Positions 40,901-47,305 of a stretch of 64,000 nt of DNA are shown piece by piece. The DNA comes from Branchiostoma floridae (lineage: Eukaryota > Chordata > Leptocardii > Amphioxiformes > Branchiostomatidae). A program made the position numbers and the translations under genes. Position 1 is the stretch's first letter. Each line of letters begins with the position of its first letter. Location of the stretch: positions 22,484,067-22,548,066 of the forward strand of contig NC_049985.1 of NCBI RefSeq assembly GCF_000003815.2, read 5' to 3'. The notes beneath the pieces are model-generated. The model did no database searches and was not told the origin of the DNA. It saw only the letters and a list, made by a program, of their open reading frames with translations.

Positions 40901-42616
40901 ATTTTACAAAAATCATCATTCTGATAGTATAATGCCATTTTGCAGGGTATTTCTAGAGTGTTTGTGTCGGTATTCGTCCATTTCCTTTTCTAATTTGTAC
41001 TACCCATTCGACCACTCATTTATACATTCATTTATTCATTCATACCCATTGTCTGTTCGTCAATCTGTCTGTCCATCCTTTAATCCTCACATCCACACAC
41101 CCATCCATCCGTTCGTCTATTCGTCCGTCCATCCATCCATCCTTTCATCCATCAATTCGTCCGTCCGTCTGTTCGTTCGACATTTCATCCATCCATCAAT
41201 CCGCCCGTTCATCTGTTCGTCCGTCCATCCATCCATCCATCCATGTGTCCATCCGTCCGTCCGTCCATAGACTCAATCACGTGGTTGTCCGTCGTCCCAA
41301 TCAACCACTCAAGCAAGGATTATCCGGGTAAATCTAAGATAACATGCAATTTTCCTGTGAAATGTTCATTTATTTTCAGCTCAGGATTTCTAAATTTAGA
41401 CTACAGCTATAACCACAACTCCATCTCAATAACTCTATAGTTATCTGGGAAGTTTTAATGTCTGGGCAATACAAGGCAAGATCGCCTTCTATTAGACGAG
41501 ATAAAGGCTATTTTTGTCGCACTGATTGGACATTCCTGTCACCTAAGGTCTATATTAATGTCGCATATGTAGACATTAAGAGAACTAAAAGACGGTGGAT
41601 TGCGTGTAGGGTTGTCTGCATTAATTTTGCTGTCAACTGAAATTGGCAATAGCAGTGGTAGTAATTCCCTTGATAGCACAAATGTGATAGTCTATGCCTT
41701 CAACTGTAGGTCCAGGTTGATAGAATTATATGAATGGCATCTGTGCATCAGATAGAATTGTACGTGATAGAACAAAACAGACTAATTGGTCGCCCAATAT
41801 TCCATACTCTATCTAGTCATTAGTTCTACCTTCCTGGCAACCTAGATTTTATTATGAAGGCAATTTTCATTTGCCATTAATTCTTAGAATCCTCGCATCA
41901 GTTTTGGAGTTTCCAAAGAAAAAACCAAATCACTGGTCTTAGTGGCAAGTGTGCATCTGTTGACACACTGGGAGCATCAAATCCGTAGGTGTTTTGGCAC
42001 CTTTAGACAGATTAGCAGTGAGGCTAAGTGGGCGTAACTCCACCGTCATGGGGACAGGGGCATGGCGAGTATCGAACTCAGGAGCTACTGATGCTGATTC
42101 CAACGGTCTAGCCGTTGCGCCACACAGAAACCCCCATCAACGAAAGGATGTCATCCATATAATGGAGTTTACATGCATGGTTTAAGGTTCTGAAATCTTT
42201 CTATAGAACAGTCTAAGGCGACACTCCAATGCTTTTTAATCCTGCAGACAAGACATCACCCTTGCTGTCCTCAAGCTGAGGGAAGACGGCATCTTGCAGG
42301 CGTTGGAGACCAAATGGTGGTATGATAAGGGAGAGTGCGGACCTAGTGAGAGCAGCAGCAAAGTTAGTGACAAATCCAACTACGTACACATCTGCATGCT
42401 AGAAAAAGAAACATATACACCTTATATGTGGAGTTACAATATATCCTTTTTTTGTCGAAAAGGGTACGATTGCCATTCCGAAAGGAATGTCATTGGCCTT
42501 ATAAGAAGCTCATATTTTATCAATGAGATGAAATCTGACACAAAGATAAAGGGATATATCTTCTTGAGACCGAAATATCTAAATTTATTGGTGAGATTAT
42601 TATGACTGACTCCTAT

Positions 42617-42676
<60 letters not shown>

Positions 42677-45600
42677 CCTGCGTTTGTAGTTTAAGGTACT
42701 TGTGGTCAGAATAAATTTAGAAGCTCCGGATGGATTGTTATGATATTTAGCATGTGGATAGGTGTGGGAAGACGAAGGTCAATGTTGATTTTGCCCCCCT
42801 CCCCCTTGTGTGTAACCTTGCTTTTTCTAACACGCCATACAGTAGAAGTGATGCCTCTTCCATGTCTACATCATGTTTTCTTCTGTCTCAAACAGGGAGA
42901 GACAAGTGCTCTCAGTCTCAGCAACGTGGCTGGTGTTTTCTACATTCTGGTGGGAGGTCTGGGTCTGGCTATGATGGCAGCCCTGTTGGAGTTCTGCTAC
43001 AAGTCCAAAGTCGAAGCCAAAAAAACAAAGGTTGCGCCTTTTATTACAACATGTCTGTGCTCGCTTCATCTCTTCAGGAAATAACAAATGGAAACCAAAA
43101 GTGAACCCCAAGATCAATATTAAAATTTAGAATGTTTCATCTAGAAATATACCCCCCCCCCCCAAAAAAAAACCCCTGTGTTTCCGGTTATCCGACCGAT
43201 CCTAGCAAACCTAACCTTTATGGCGTCGACCAATGGTAAGGAAAATATACTTTTTCATGAAACGTCTTTGTCATAAAAACATTGTATAATCGGTTTCAAC
43301 ATGTTCTTCTCGTTTCTGTATGTACCTACCTACAATTTCCTTATTACTGCAATCAGAAAAACAACATTTTTCACCTAGGCACGAAAGCCCCTCGAACTAT
43401 ATTATTAAATATTCAAAAAAACAACTTTTCTTGAAATTCGTTTGCTCTCGCCGAAACATATATTCATTTATTTAACAACGATTGTCATTTGCTCATGTAT
43501 TCGTTGAAGTATATAGAAGTACACAATGTGTCATGACTGTTTTGTTGCTCAATGGCTACGTGGATAAAAACGTATCAATGACATGAAATGTACATTGTTT
43601 ATGTAGTATGTCGTAGTTACATCTGTCCTCTCTGTTTTTTCTCTTCGTGATGTAGTTTCACCTGTCCCAATGTCGTCTTGCTGAATGAAATCCTAGTAAA
43701 CTGATTTGTAGTACCGGCATACGGTGTTGCGTGGTAGATGCTGGGTTGTTTTTTGTCTCATGTAGACTGTATTTCCCTCCAATCTTTCGCCGAAACAAGA
43801 TCCCATTCTAGAAGGGTGACACCCTTGTGGCCTACCATCCTCCTTAGTAACCACTGGCTCAATCTTTCTGTGGTTAGCAAGTGAAGAGATTGAGCCAGCC
43901 ATTACTACAGAGACTGGTACCAAGTGTAGAGACCTTGCTACGATCGCACTAGTACCTTAGATCTGACAGATCACCGAATAGATAAAAAAATATGCTTTGC
44001 ATGTTTTGTTGTCTAGTCTTTTCAGTCAAACCTTTACATTATGCATGATAATCCAACTACGGACATAAGGGTTATAAAAAATCCAGATCCGGAAAGATTG
44101 AATGACGAACGCTATCTTAAGGAATGAGGGCACATTTACGCATCTCTAACAAGGCCTGTTTTACAGTTCACTTAAGGAGATAACCTTCACTTTAGACTTG
44201 TCTGGGAACTTAAATCATCCAGTCAAATATGCTCTCAAGCTTACCAGAAATGACTACAATTAGCCGCCATCTATCGATTAAAATTGTCCACCCTAATTAC
44301 ATTACTAGCCTTCCACGGGATATTACCTTGTAAAGTGGCAATTCGGTCTCATTACATCTGACCCAGTTCTATTATATTGGACAAATTACGAGTGGTGTCT
44401 CATTACAAAGGTTAGTTGGAAAGAACAGTTACGTGAAGTTGAGTGGAATGTCAATGTGGCGAATGTTCAAAATTCAGTTTCTATAAAATTCTTGAAGATT
44501 CTAAGGAGGTACTGGTGACCCACTTTTCTCTTAAGCCTAGGTTGAAAAGATGTTTCCTGTTTCCCTTCCTATCCTAGAAAAAACTGCAGACCCTAGACTT
44601 TTGGGAGGGGATGAGAAGTTGAATCACGTAGCTTCCAATTAGAATTTATTTGCTGCCAGCTTAATATTGAAGAAAAACACTGCTTGTCTTATGGATGAAT
44701 GTATGCATTATGTACAAAAATTAAAGTTTGACACTGAAAGACAAGTGTCTTCATGCATTTCGGTTGACTTTGTTTAACTGTATTGTAATTAATATGTCTG
44801 ACTATAGTTTTGGACAACATTAAAAAGAATTACAAGAAAAAAAGATTACCCCTACCTACCAACCCTATTTTTAGGACTGAAACAGGAAACACAATTTTTT
44901 TCCTAGCATCAGCAATCTATAATTGTAGACGTTTTCATCACTCCGTATAATCATCACATTTGTGTTTTATTTACTTGTCCAAATCATTAGCGCGTGCACT
45001 GTATGTTGTTGTTGTTTTCTGCACGCACACAGACGTCTTTCTCTGCCGCCATGAAGGTAAAAGCACGGATGTCCATCAAAGGTGAGAACGGAAGGGTGCC
45101 CTCGCCAGACGATCCGTTCCCGAAGTCCATGTCATCGGTGCCCATCACCAGACCAAGCGGAGTAAGTCTCTATGAAATGACCTATACATAAATCGGGACT
45201 AAAAAAAAGAAAAACGTTGGAGTATATGATGTACCGTGGGGTTTTTATATGCGGGATGATGTTCGTACGTTTAGCGACGCAAACTTGGCAAGAGGACCCT
45301 GGAACTGACTTTAGTGTTCTCTGAAACTGACACGGACTTGGGAAGTGCTTTTATAAAATACATAATACGATGCAGTTACAGAAACCCAAGCAGAAATGTG
45401 ATGCAATACAATATGAAAATGAAGATTACATTTTTTTGTATTCATGTATGTGAAACGGTGGTCATTAATATTCTGTGTCAATCATTTCAATCACATTTCT
45501 GACCGCTGTGTATATGACTAATGAAATAATGAAGTGACGAAAATCAAATCTAATATCTCACATGCAATACAAATACGGAATTTTGCTTGGCATTTTTTCT

Positions 45601-46078
45601 TTCCTAGTGTAGTATCTAGAGCTTAGGAATACTTGTAGCAACTTTCTTTCAAAGAAATTGTCATCTACACTGCGTTTTAGAAAGCCTAGCTTTGTTTTAG
45701 CTACTGTATTTTCTCATGTGGCTCGTTTCTGTGCTTCAGTTAGGTCATTTGAAGTACTCTCATTTCGATGGACGATGGTCCTATGTTTCTGTGGTCCACA
45801 TACACAGTGACGTGCAGTAAAGTGTAGTTCACATAAAGGTAGTCTAAGATATGCCTTACTTGTGCTATATGCTCTGATGTATTCTATGTAATACTATGAA
45901 GACGTAATCCTAGAAGATCTTTAGATTTCACAGGAATTTCGTAATGTTCACAGACTGAGGTTGCTGAAGAAATACTTGTCTATATATTTCTTAGATGCCG
46001 ATGGTAAATACAATGGATACTATGGATACGTTGGAGAGCTTCGAGCTGTATAAGACTAACTCACAAACACAAGTGTAG
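7720..46078 (+). CDS. Gene A: AMPA-type ionotropic glutamate receptor subunit, 5'-incomplete, 15 exons
   Basis: Glutamate-gated cation channel subunit of the plasma/postsynaptic membrane, expected to work as a tetramer. Visible coding exons: 7720-7977, 20599-20780, 24447-24500, 25051-25212, 35190-35348, 36019-36129, 36896-37000, 37427-37663, 38328-38695, 39887-40085, 40496-40743, 42248-42362, 42896-43030, 45033-45161, 45995-46078. All junctions have AG/GT borders and compatible phases, giving about 847 codons to a TAG stop. Order: amino-terminal domain, S1, M1, pore loop, M3, S2, M4, cytoplasmic tail. Class signature: PLT then VRE in S1, [16 protein letters not shown] linker, MQQGCD pore, [11 protein letters not shown] gate, GST in S2, LLES with glutamate, and the CDT/GECG cysteine pair. 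AMPA rather than kainate or NMDA class because the M1-pore-M3 core is almost the vertebrate GluA sequence. Signal peptide and first amino-terminal exons were not found; they may lie left of the window. Which vertebrate GluA it corresponds to cannot be said. Confidence 0.93.
7999..8246. mobile_element. MITE with ~50-bp terminal inverted repeats
   Basis: Left end GGTGCACTATCAACACACTT and onward to TGTGGGGTTCG; the right end reverse-complemented reads GGTACACTCTCACTGCACTT and onward to TGCGGGGCTCG. The interior word AAGACGACAAAATACACAAA and ATTCGTTCTTTATCTCTGAA recur at 52600-52780 and 53627-53823. It lies 22 bp inside gene A's first visible intron. No transposase; non-autonomous. Confidence 0.8.
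8247..14133. other. Gene A intron, left part
   Basis: No exon seen. A degenerate relative of the 7999 MITE family may lie at about 9041-9215 (ACAACAAGACACAAAAACTT). A repeat with CGCCGAAAGGCGGTTATA is at 10170-10290. GC-rich repeats with CCTGCACAG are at about 10560-10890 and 13550-13800. A CCGGAGG-GTAA-CCTCCGG hairpin is at 10620-10637, and a 9-bp-stem hairpin (GAGGTTAGA/TCTAACCTC) at 12175-12211. Confidence 0.5.
14138..15110. mobile_element. Non-autonomous DNA element with piggyBac-like TTAA ends
   Basis: Flanked by TTAA at 14134-14137 and 15111-15114. Ends are CCCTATTCAGACCGGG and its reverse complement. TTAA target sites and CCC-starting ends are typical of the piggyBac superfamily. No transposase in the visible interior (100 bp is unknown). 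The interior carries five TGACGTCA palindromes at 14329, 14478, 14489, 14502 and 14735. Confidence 0.7.
14984..15083. other. Assembly gap (100 N)
   Basis: Exactly 100 unknown bases, commonly used for gaps of unknown size; lies next to a poly-C run inside the TTAA element. Confidence 0.99.
15115..17280. other. Gene A intron, no gene seen
   Basis: No exon or clear transposon. Short clusters of GGTACAGGTACA-type words occur at 16680-16735 and 16950-16975. Confidence 0.5.
17281..17942. repeat. Two-copy tandem duplication, unit ~330 bp
   Basis: Copy 1 (17281-17612) and copy 2 (17613-17942) share ACACGAGG.CACT, AGACCGTAACCCTTACCGGT, CAACCCATTCGCAGTGTTTT, and each ends GGCAATAAAGTTGAATGAC. Confidence 0.85.
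18686..18863. mobile_element. MITE with TACTGTAAATGCA-type ends
   Basis: Ends TATTGTAAATACATTTAAG and TACATTTACAGTA, with interior TTCGCGG and CGCGGTAGCGGGAAA words. The same family is at 51001-51212, and a decayed end may be at 63228-63268. Confidence 0.8.
19530..19630 (-). repeat. Dispersed repeat with (AGATAC)n tail
   Basis: Reverse complement contains GCGTTACGCCGAAGGGCGGT and a TATACCGG then an AGATACAGATAC run. Related pieces lie at 10170-10290 and 39060-39115. Confidence 0.6.
19780..19865 (-). mobile_element. SINE body fragment
   Basis: Carries ACACGGGACCTCCATTTAACG and GACGGCCCTAACCGAAGCTA, the reverse of the body of the SINE at 34665-34930. Confidence 0.7.
20425..20570 (+). mobile_element. 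TCTCGCGAGA foldback-element half
   Basis: Shares CTAGTTCTCG, CTCTCGCGAGA, CTCCGTGAGCAAGATGGACT, TTTACCTTTAAAAA and GATGAAAATTCT with copies at 39722-39866 (- strand) and 60300-60424. It ends about 28 bp before the gene A exon at 20599. Confidence 0.75.
20599..20780 (+). CDS. Gene A exon: amino-terminal domain
   Basis: Follows acceptor CTAACAG and ends at ATG/GTAAATG. The split glycine joins the previous exon as [15 protein letters not shown]; the exon ends with the stretch [16 protein letters not shown], matching the GluA region of the form RVILDCERDK. The preceding intron is about 12.6 kb and holds several transposon relics. Confidence 0.9.
20781..22430. other. Gene A intron, no gene seen
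   Basis: No exon. About 21100-21410 has the look of a dispersed repeat (CCAAATATCATCAGGATCCA, GTGAGACAGACATACAAG) but no second copy is in the window. Confidence 0.4.
22431..23380. mobile_element. Large palindromic element with repeated arms
   Basis: Both arms are built of repeated short palindromic words: AGCGCTTTTAGGATAGA, CTAGGATATCCAGAA, GAGCGCATTC, TCGCTTGCGACGTG. Left arm 22431-22620; right arm 23070-23380 mostly inverted; a non-repeated centre contains CGAGGTCAAACTAAATATGG. A partial relative is at 24184-24401. No coding sequence; likely a non-autonomous DNA element. Confidence 0.75.
24184..24401. mobile_element. Partial copy of the 22431-23380 element
   Basis: Has GAGGTCGAACCAAATATGG, the centre word of the larger copy, followed by GGGATATCCTGAATGCGCT and AGCGCTTTTAGGATAGA arm words. 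It ends about 45 bp before the exon at 24447. Confidence 0.75.
24447..24500 (+). CDS. Gene A small exon: amino-terminal domain
   Basis: A 54-bp phase 0-0 exon ([18 protein letters not shown]) between TTTTCAG and GTATGT. It corresponds to the GluA stretch ending YHYIIANL. Its length, phase and position between clear neighbours support it. Confidence 0.85.
24928..24997 (-). mobile_element. tRNA-derived SINE head
   Basis: Reverse complement reads GATGTGGCATAACTGGTGGA (A-box-like) and GAGTTCGATACC (B-box-like), as in polymerase III SINE heads. Not a tRNA gene: no acceptor stem. Confidence 0.65.
25051..25212 (+). CDS. Gene A exon: amino-terminal domain
   Basis: Codes [20 protein letters not shown] and on to [18 protein letters not shown], then donor GGG/GTAAGT. 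It matches the GluA segment with GGANVSGFQ and KEYPGA. The acceptor (TTGTCAAAG) has a weak pyrimidine tract, and a tRNA-type SINE head (24928-24997) lies about 55 bp upstream. Confidence 0.88.
25380..25625. repeat. Direct repeats around a CCAAT-like segment
   Basis: AGTCAGCCGTTGGGGATCGG at about 25383 and a close match (GTTAGCTCGCCGTTGGGGACC) at about 25587 bound a stretch with two GATTGGCTG words. Origin unclear. Confidence 0.4.
25785..25975 (-). mobile_element. SINE fragment
   Basis: Reverse complement has a gggttc..cg B-box-like word, GACGTTGTGTCCTTGAAAAA, and the body words TAGCTTCGGTTTGGGCCGTC and GAGGTCCCGTGTTTG shared with 34665-34930. Confidence 0.65.
26459..26875 (+). pseudogene. 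LINE 3' fragment
   Basis: An open stretch of about 104 codons ends [46 protein letters not shown], then stop, with AATAAA and an A/T-rich tail at about 26850-26875. The pattern LF..A..F...F..L..K...LL.S.N..I...V..F...C...R is the usual end of non-LTR reverse-transcriptase ORFs. The call rests on this pattern only. Confidence 0.5.
27030..27130 (-). repeat. Dispersed repeat copy (family of 5140-5290)
   Basis: Reverse of the 5140-5290 family: GTAAGCAGCGACACCTATGC, CTGAGGAAGGTTGGCCAATA. A (GTAA)n run sits just before it at 27000-27018. Confidence 0.7.
27450..28070 (+). pseudogene. LINE 3' fragment with frameshifts
   Basis: Codes [40 protein letters not shown], then in another frame [15 protein letters not shown] and later [12 protein letters not shown]. 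This is the typical post-reverse-transcriptase region (IQKRACR.ILG..Y..Y..A...L.L.TL..R) of CR1/Jockey-like LINEs. The 3' end is AATAAACCAATTATTATTAT. Confidence 0.75.
29496..29945. repeat. Three-copy tandem repeat, ~135-165 bp unit
   Basis: Copies begin near 29496, 29659 and 29793 and share TTTGTCAGTG, TTTTCAATAAG, GAGAGAAAAC, CTTTAGGCTCATCTAAC. Variable length; no coding sequence. Confidence 0.75.
30275..30330. repeat. Strong hairpin, 18-bp perfect stem plus 5-bp inner stem
   Basis: ATGTTTATCAAAGCAGTC at 30275-30292 pairs perfectly with 30313-30330. After one G/A mismatch, TGATA pairs with TATCA around loop CTTAAAAC. It could be a foldback remnant or an intronic small-RNA precursor; it does not resemble a microRNA family I recognise. 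Confidence 0.7.
30602..30643. repeat. (CCTCA)n microsatellite
   Basis: Run of CTCACCTCACCTCACCTCA with small breaks; a similar run is at 37248-37292. Confidence 0.9.
30885..31085 (-). pseudogene. LINE C-terminal fragment
   Basis: The - strand reads [47 protein letters not shown]. The pattern RP..W.D.I...L.......A.DR..WR is the common end of non-LTR retrotransposon polyproteins. Flanked by TCAATCAATCAATC, a likely 3' tail repeat. Confidence 0.7.
31745..34120 (+). pseudogene. 5'-truncated LINE: reverse transcriptase plus C-terminal zinc finger
   Basis: Non-LTR retrotransposon remnant inside gene A's 10-kb intron. It opens in the first reverse-transcriptase motif ([19 protein letters not shown]), then [43 protein letters not shown], the catalytic [11 protein letters not shown], and [11 protein letters not shown]. 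The C-terminal part has CPSC...[13 protein letters not shown], a CCHC-type finger. It is broken: a stop at 32273-32275 with a frame change, and another frame change near 33180-33240. The endonuclease is missing. The 3' end is CAATAAAG and a (TTCA)n run at 34097-34119. The exact clade (CR1/L2-like) is uncertain. Confidence 0.88.
34665..34930 (+). mobile_element. tRNA-derived SINE
   Basis: Head GTGTGGCGTAATCGGTAAAG (A-box-like) and GGGTTCGAAACC (B box), then body TTAGGGCCGTCCCTCGGATA and AATGGAGGTCCCGTGTC, with an A-rich tail (AATAAAAATAAAAATAAC). Body copies are at 19780 and 25785. Confidence 0.8.
35190..35348 (+). CDS. Gene A exon: amino-terminal domain
   Basis: A 159-bp phase 0-0 exon between TTTACAG and GTAAG. 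It starts [20 protein letters not shown], matching the GluA helix of the form TYDAVQVMTEAFRNL, and contains the short cysteine-bearing loop (PTCDSL) also found in this family. The preceding intron is about 10 kb and carries most of the LINE copies of the window. Confidence 0.92.
36019..36129 (+). CDS. Gene A exon: end of amino-terminal domain
   Basis: A 111-bp phase 0-0 exon, [20 protein letters not shown] and on to QRPKASLTK. It matches the GluA motif G-L-T/S-G-N-I-x-F-D with N-x-G-x-R. Acceptor CCACAG, donor AAG/GTATGT. Confidence 0.93.
36896..37000 (+). CDS. Gene A exon: linker from amino-terminal domain to S1
   Basis: A 105-bp phase 0-0 exon, [20 protein letters not shown] and on to [10 protein letters not shown], leading into the E-S-P-F/Y start of the ligand-binding domain. 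The matching gene B exon (63303-63410) ends RVTSIF, which confirms both. Confidence 0.92.
37427..37663 (+). CDS. Gene A exon: ligand-binding domain S1, first part
   Basis: A 237-bp phase 0-0 exon, [18 protein letters not shown] and on to [44 protein letters not shown]. This is the glutamate-binding clamshell's first lobe. It is five codons longer than the gene B counterpart, with the difference in the loop after the ESPF start. Acceptor TTCGCAG, donor GGG/GTAAGG. Confidence 0.95.
38328..38695 (+). CDS. Gene A exon: S1 end, M1, pore loop (Q/R site)
   Basis: A 368-bp exon. It begins [20 protein letters not shown], where P-L-T and the arginine of VRE contact glutamate, then the linker [17 protein letters not shown]1 (about [18 protein letters not shown]), and pore loop [19 protein letters not shown]. 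The Q/R site is CAG (38670-38672), so the genome encodes glutamine, the calcium-permeable form in vertebrate AMPA receptors. Donor CCAAG/GTTGGT; the arginine codon is split across the intron. The intron on both sides is similar to gene B. Confidence 0.97.
38752..38850 (+). mobile_element. LINE reverse-transcriptase relic in the M2/M3 intron of gene A
   Basis: Codes [20 protein letters not shown], the conserved (V)PQGSILGP motif of LINE reverse transcriptase. It matches relics at 40165-40290 and, on the other strand, 61785-61860. It ends in a hairpin TGTGCATAATG/CATTATGCACA (38821-38854). Confidence 0.75.
39060..39115 (+). repeat. Dispersed repeat with AGATACAG tail
   Basis: AGATACGCCGAAGCGTTTTA, TACCGGTTATATAGATACAG; the same family as 19530-19630. 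Confidence 0.55.
39722..39866 (-). mobile_element. TCTCGCGAGA foldback-element half
   Basis: The reverse complement matches 20425-20570 across its length (CTCTCGCGAGATCTAGGTCA, CTCCGTGAGCAATATGGACT, AAATTTGGAGGTACG, GATGAAAATTCTATTAAC). It ends about 20 bp before gene A's M3 exon. Confidence 0.8.
39887..40085 (+). CDS. Gene A exon: M3 gate and start of S2
   Basis: A 199-bp exon reading (R)[20 protein letters not shown], the gate [15 protein letters not shown], then the glutamate-contact GST in [12 protein letters not shown]. The acceptor is TTTTTAG. A short foldback-element copy (39722-39866, - strand) ends only about 20 bp before the exon. Confidence 0.97.
40165..40290 (+). mobile_element. 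LINE reverse-transcriptase relic in the M3/S2 intron of gene A
   Basis: Codes [21 protein letters not shown], then after a frame change a VNKLPQVVE-like stretch. The best preserved of the three related relics. Confidence 0.78.
40496..40743 (+). CDS. Gene A exon: ligand-binding domain S2
   Basis: A 248-bp exon, [20 protein letters not shown] and on to [44 protein letters not shown]. The glutamate of LLES contacts ligand, and CDT is half of the S2 disulphide. The last codon is split AG/A, giving arginine AGA at the place of the vertebrate R/G editing site. Confidence 0.96.
40990..41275. repeat. Degenerate tetranucleotide minisatellite
   Basis: Mixed (CATC/CGTC/CATT)n runs such as CCGTCCATCCATCCATCC. 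It gives a long, low-complexity open frame that is not a gene. Lies in the intron before the flip/flop-type exon. Confidence 0.9.
42064..42128 (-). mobile_element. tRNA-derived SINE head
   Basis: Reverse complement TGTGGCGCAACGGCTAGACC (A-box-like) and GAGTTCGATACTCGCC (B-box-like). No full tRNA fold. Confidence 0.6.
42248..42362 (+). CDS. Gene A exon: flip/flop-type exon (single copy)
   Basis: A 115-bp exon, (R)[20 protein letters not shown] then [10 protein letters not shown]. It is the counterpart of the vertebrate flip/flop exon and holds the second S2 cysteine (GECG). Vertebrates have two mutually exclusive tandem copies; I see one here and none in the flanking introns (40744-42247 and 42363-42895). 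Acceptor CCTGCAG, donor AAA/GTTAGT. Confidence 0.94.
42619..42673. repeat. (GT)n microsatellite
   Basis: An uninterrupted GT run of about 55 bp in the intron between the flip/flop-type exon and M4. Confidence 0.98.
42896..43030 (+). CDS. Gene A exon: M4
   Basis: A 135-bp exon, [20 protein letters not shown] with M4 and [13 protein letters not shown]. With the last 29 bp of the upstream intron it is identical to gene B from 42867 to 43011. The donor AAG/GTTGCG is weak; gene B also has a weak donor here (AAG/GTTTTT), but the frame beyond is not conserved, so splicing here is preferred. Confidence 0.93.
43031..45032. other. Gene A intron after M4
   Basis: No exon or clear transposon seen. A poly-C/poly-A junction is at 43150-43172. 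Confidence 0.5.
45033..45161 (+). CDS. Gene A exon: cytoplasmic tail
   Basis: A 129-bp phase 0-0 exon, [20 protein letters not shown] and on to [12 protein letters not shown], with [16 protein letters not shown] recalling the ENGRV..PD tail of invertebrate non-NMDA receptors. Acceptor CACACAG. The donor GTAAGT is also in-frame coding: reading on gives VSLYEMTYT and a TAA at 45189-45191. Gene B has the same arrangement. Confidence 0.88.
45162..45191 (+). CDS. Alternative tail of gene A by intron retention
   Basis: Reading through the donor of exon 45033-45161 gives nine codons, VSLYEMTYT, then TAA. Gene B gives VSLYEMSYT then TAG at the same place. The first six codons are identical; of the last four, two differ only at silent third positions, one is T/S, and the stops differ as TAA/TAG. 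Sequence after the stops is unrelated. This pattern suggests a selected alternative C-terminus. Confidence 0.6.
   Translation, partial: VSLYEMTYT
45995..46078 (+). CDS. Gene A terminal exon with class I PDZ-type end
   Basis: An 84-bp exon after acceptor TTTCTTAG, coding [20 protein letters not shown] then TNSQTQV and TAG. The last three residues T-Q-V fit a class I PDZ ligand (S/T-x-hydrophobic), the kind of end that anchors receptors to synaptic scaffolds. No matching exon was recognised in gene B, so this exon rests on splice sites, frame and composition only. Confidence 0.7.
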   Translation: MPMVNTMDTMDTLESFELYKTNSQTQV

Positions 46079-46490
46079 TTGGGGGCCAGCTGGGGCCAAA
46101 GGAGGCCGTTTCGTACGATTCTCTTGATCTGCACAAATGGAGAAGCAACGGACGGAACGATGATTGGAGTGACATGCTGGCATTCTTAAGGACATGGTTT
46201 GGGAGGAGGTGTAGTGTCTACAGACAGCGGACTCTTAGATACCTTATCACATAGTTCAGAAGTCATGTCCATCGTCATGTTTTTGTCTTATCCACAAAGT
46301 TGATCATCGACGCCGAGAAAGAAACTAGGACATCCATATTGCATCACCACTGTCGAAAGTGGCCGTAGAAGTTGTGTTGGTACATGTACCTACGTACGCT
46401 TTCCCACTGTGACTAGAAGAAACTCTGTTTCACGCCCACGCATTTGTACACTTTGAACCATCGTCATTTTTCAACATCTATTTTAATAAA
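46079..46490 (+). other. Gene A probable 3' untranslated region
   Basis: Non-coding sequence after the TAG, with an AATAAA signal at 46485-46490 as the most likely polyadenylation signal. The extent is inferred from position only. Confidence 0.45.
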
Positions 46491-47305
46491 TGGAATATTT
46501 CTGTAGAGTGTTTTACACAGAAGTATACTGTTGTCGTCCTTGTGTGACTGCATGTGTCTAAAAGGTTAGATAAGTTGGATGAATGTTCAACCCAAGACGA
46601 GAATATAGCGAAAAAAATGCATTATTTGAAAGTCATGTTTTGTGACCGAGAGAACATAAGGCAATGTTATGAAAATTGGGCAAAGTAGATTGCTACACAT
46701 TTGTCGGAACACATTTGGTAACAAAATGTGCTTTACCACCAAGGTTTGCTTCGAAACAATCAAAATGACCTTGAATGGTGTAAAACCATATAGGATAAAC
46801 CACCACACAGCTAGATAAATGGCTATTGCTATATTCATAAAGCAATAAAAGCCAAATGTGATTACATCTCAAAATAAATCTGGATAAAAACAAAAATCCG
46901 ATCTCATGTTATATTCAAGTTCTGTTTTCAGTATCATTACTTCCTTTCTGGACAAACGTTACTGTTAAGCAAAGCTATTTAGTTGTATTACTTACAATTT
47001 CGATTTTTTTGATTTATGAACGTCTTTACTTTATGTGAGCTTTTTATCATTATGACTATATTGAGTTAATGTTATTTCATGAAGAGTCATCCCCCTGGAG
47101 CCTTCGAAAGACACCAGAAGGCGAGATGAATTTGCTAATAAAATAATTGAAATGAAATAAGATGAAATTTGACTCTCACACTATACACGAAACGATGGTT
47201 GTAAACTGCAATATTTGAAATCAATTAATATTCCTAAATGCCCTGCTTTTCTTAAACAAACGGTATAGGTTAACCCGCGAATAAAGGTGAACATATTCTA
47301 AAGAA

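Noticed and set aside
40893-41270. Long open frame of about 125 codons
   Set aside because: It is the translation of a tetranucleotide minisatellite (repeated HPSIRPS-like residues).
41001-41275. CRISPR-like regular repeats
   Set aside because: Simple tetranucleotide runs without conserved repeats and unique spacers, in a eukaryotic intron.
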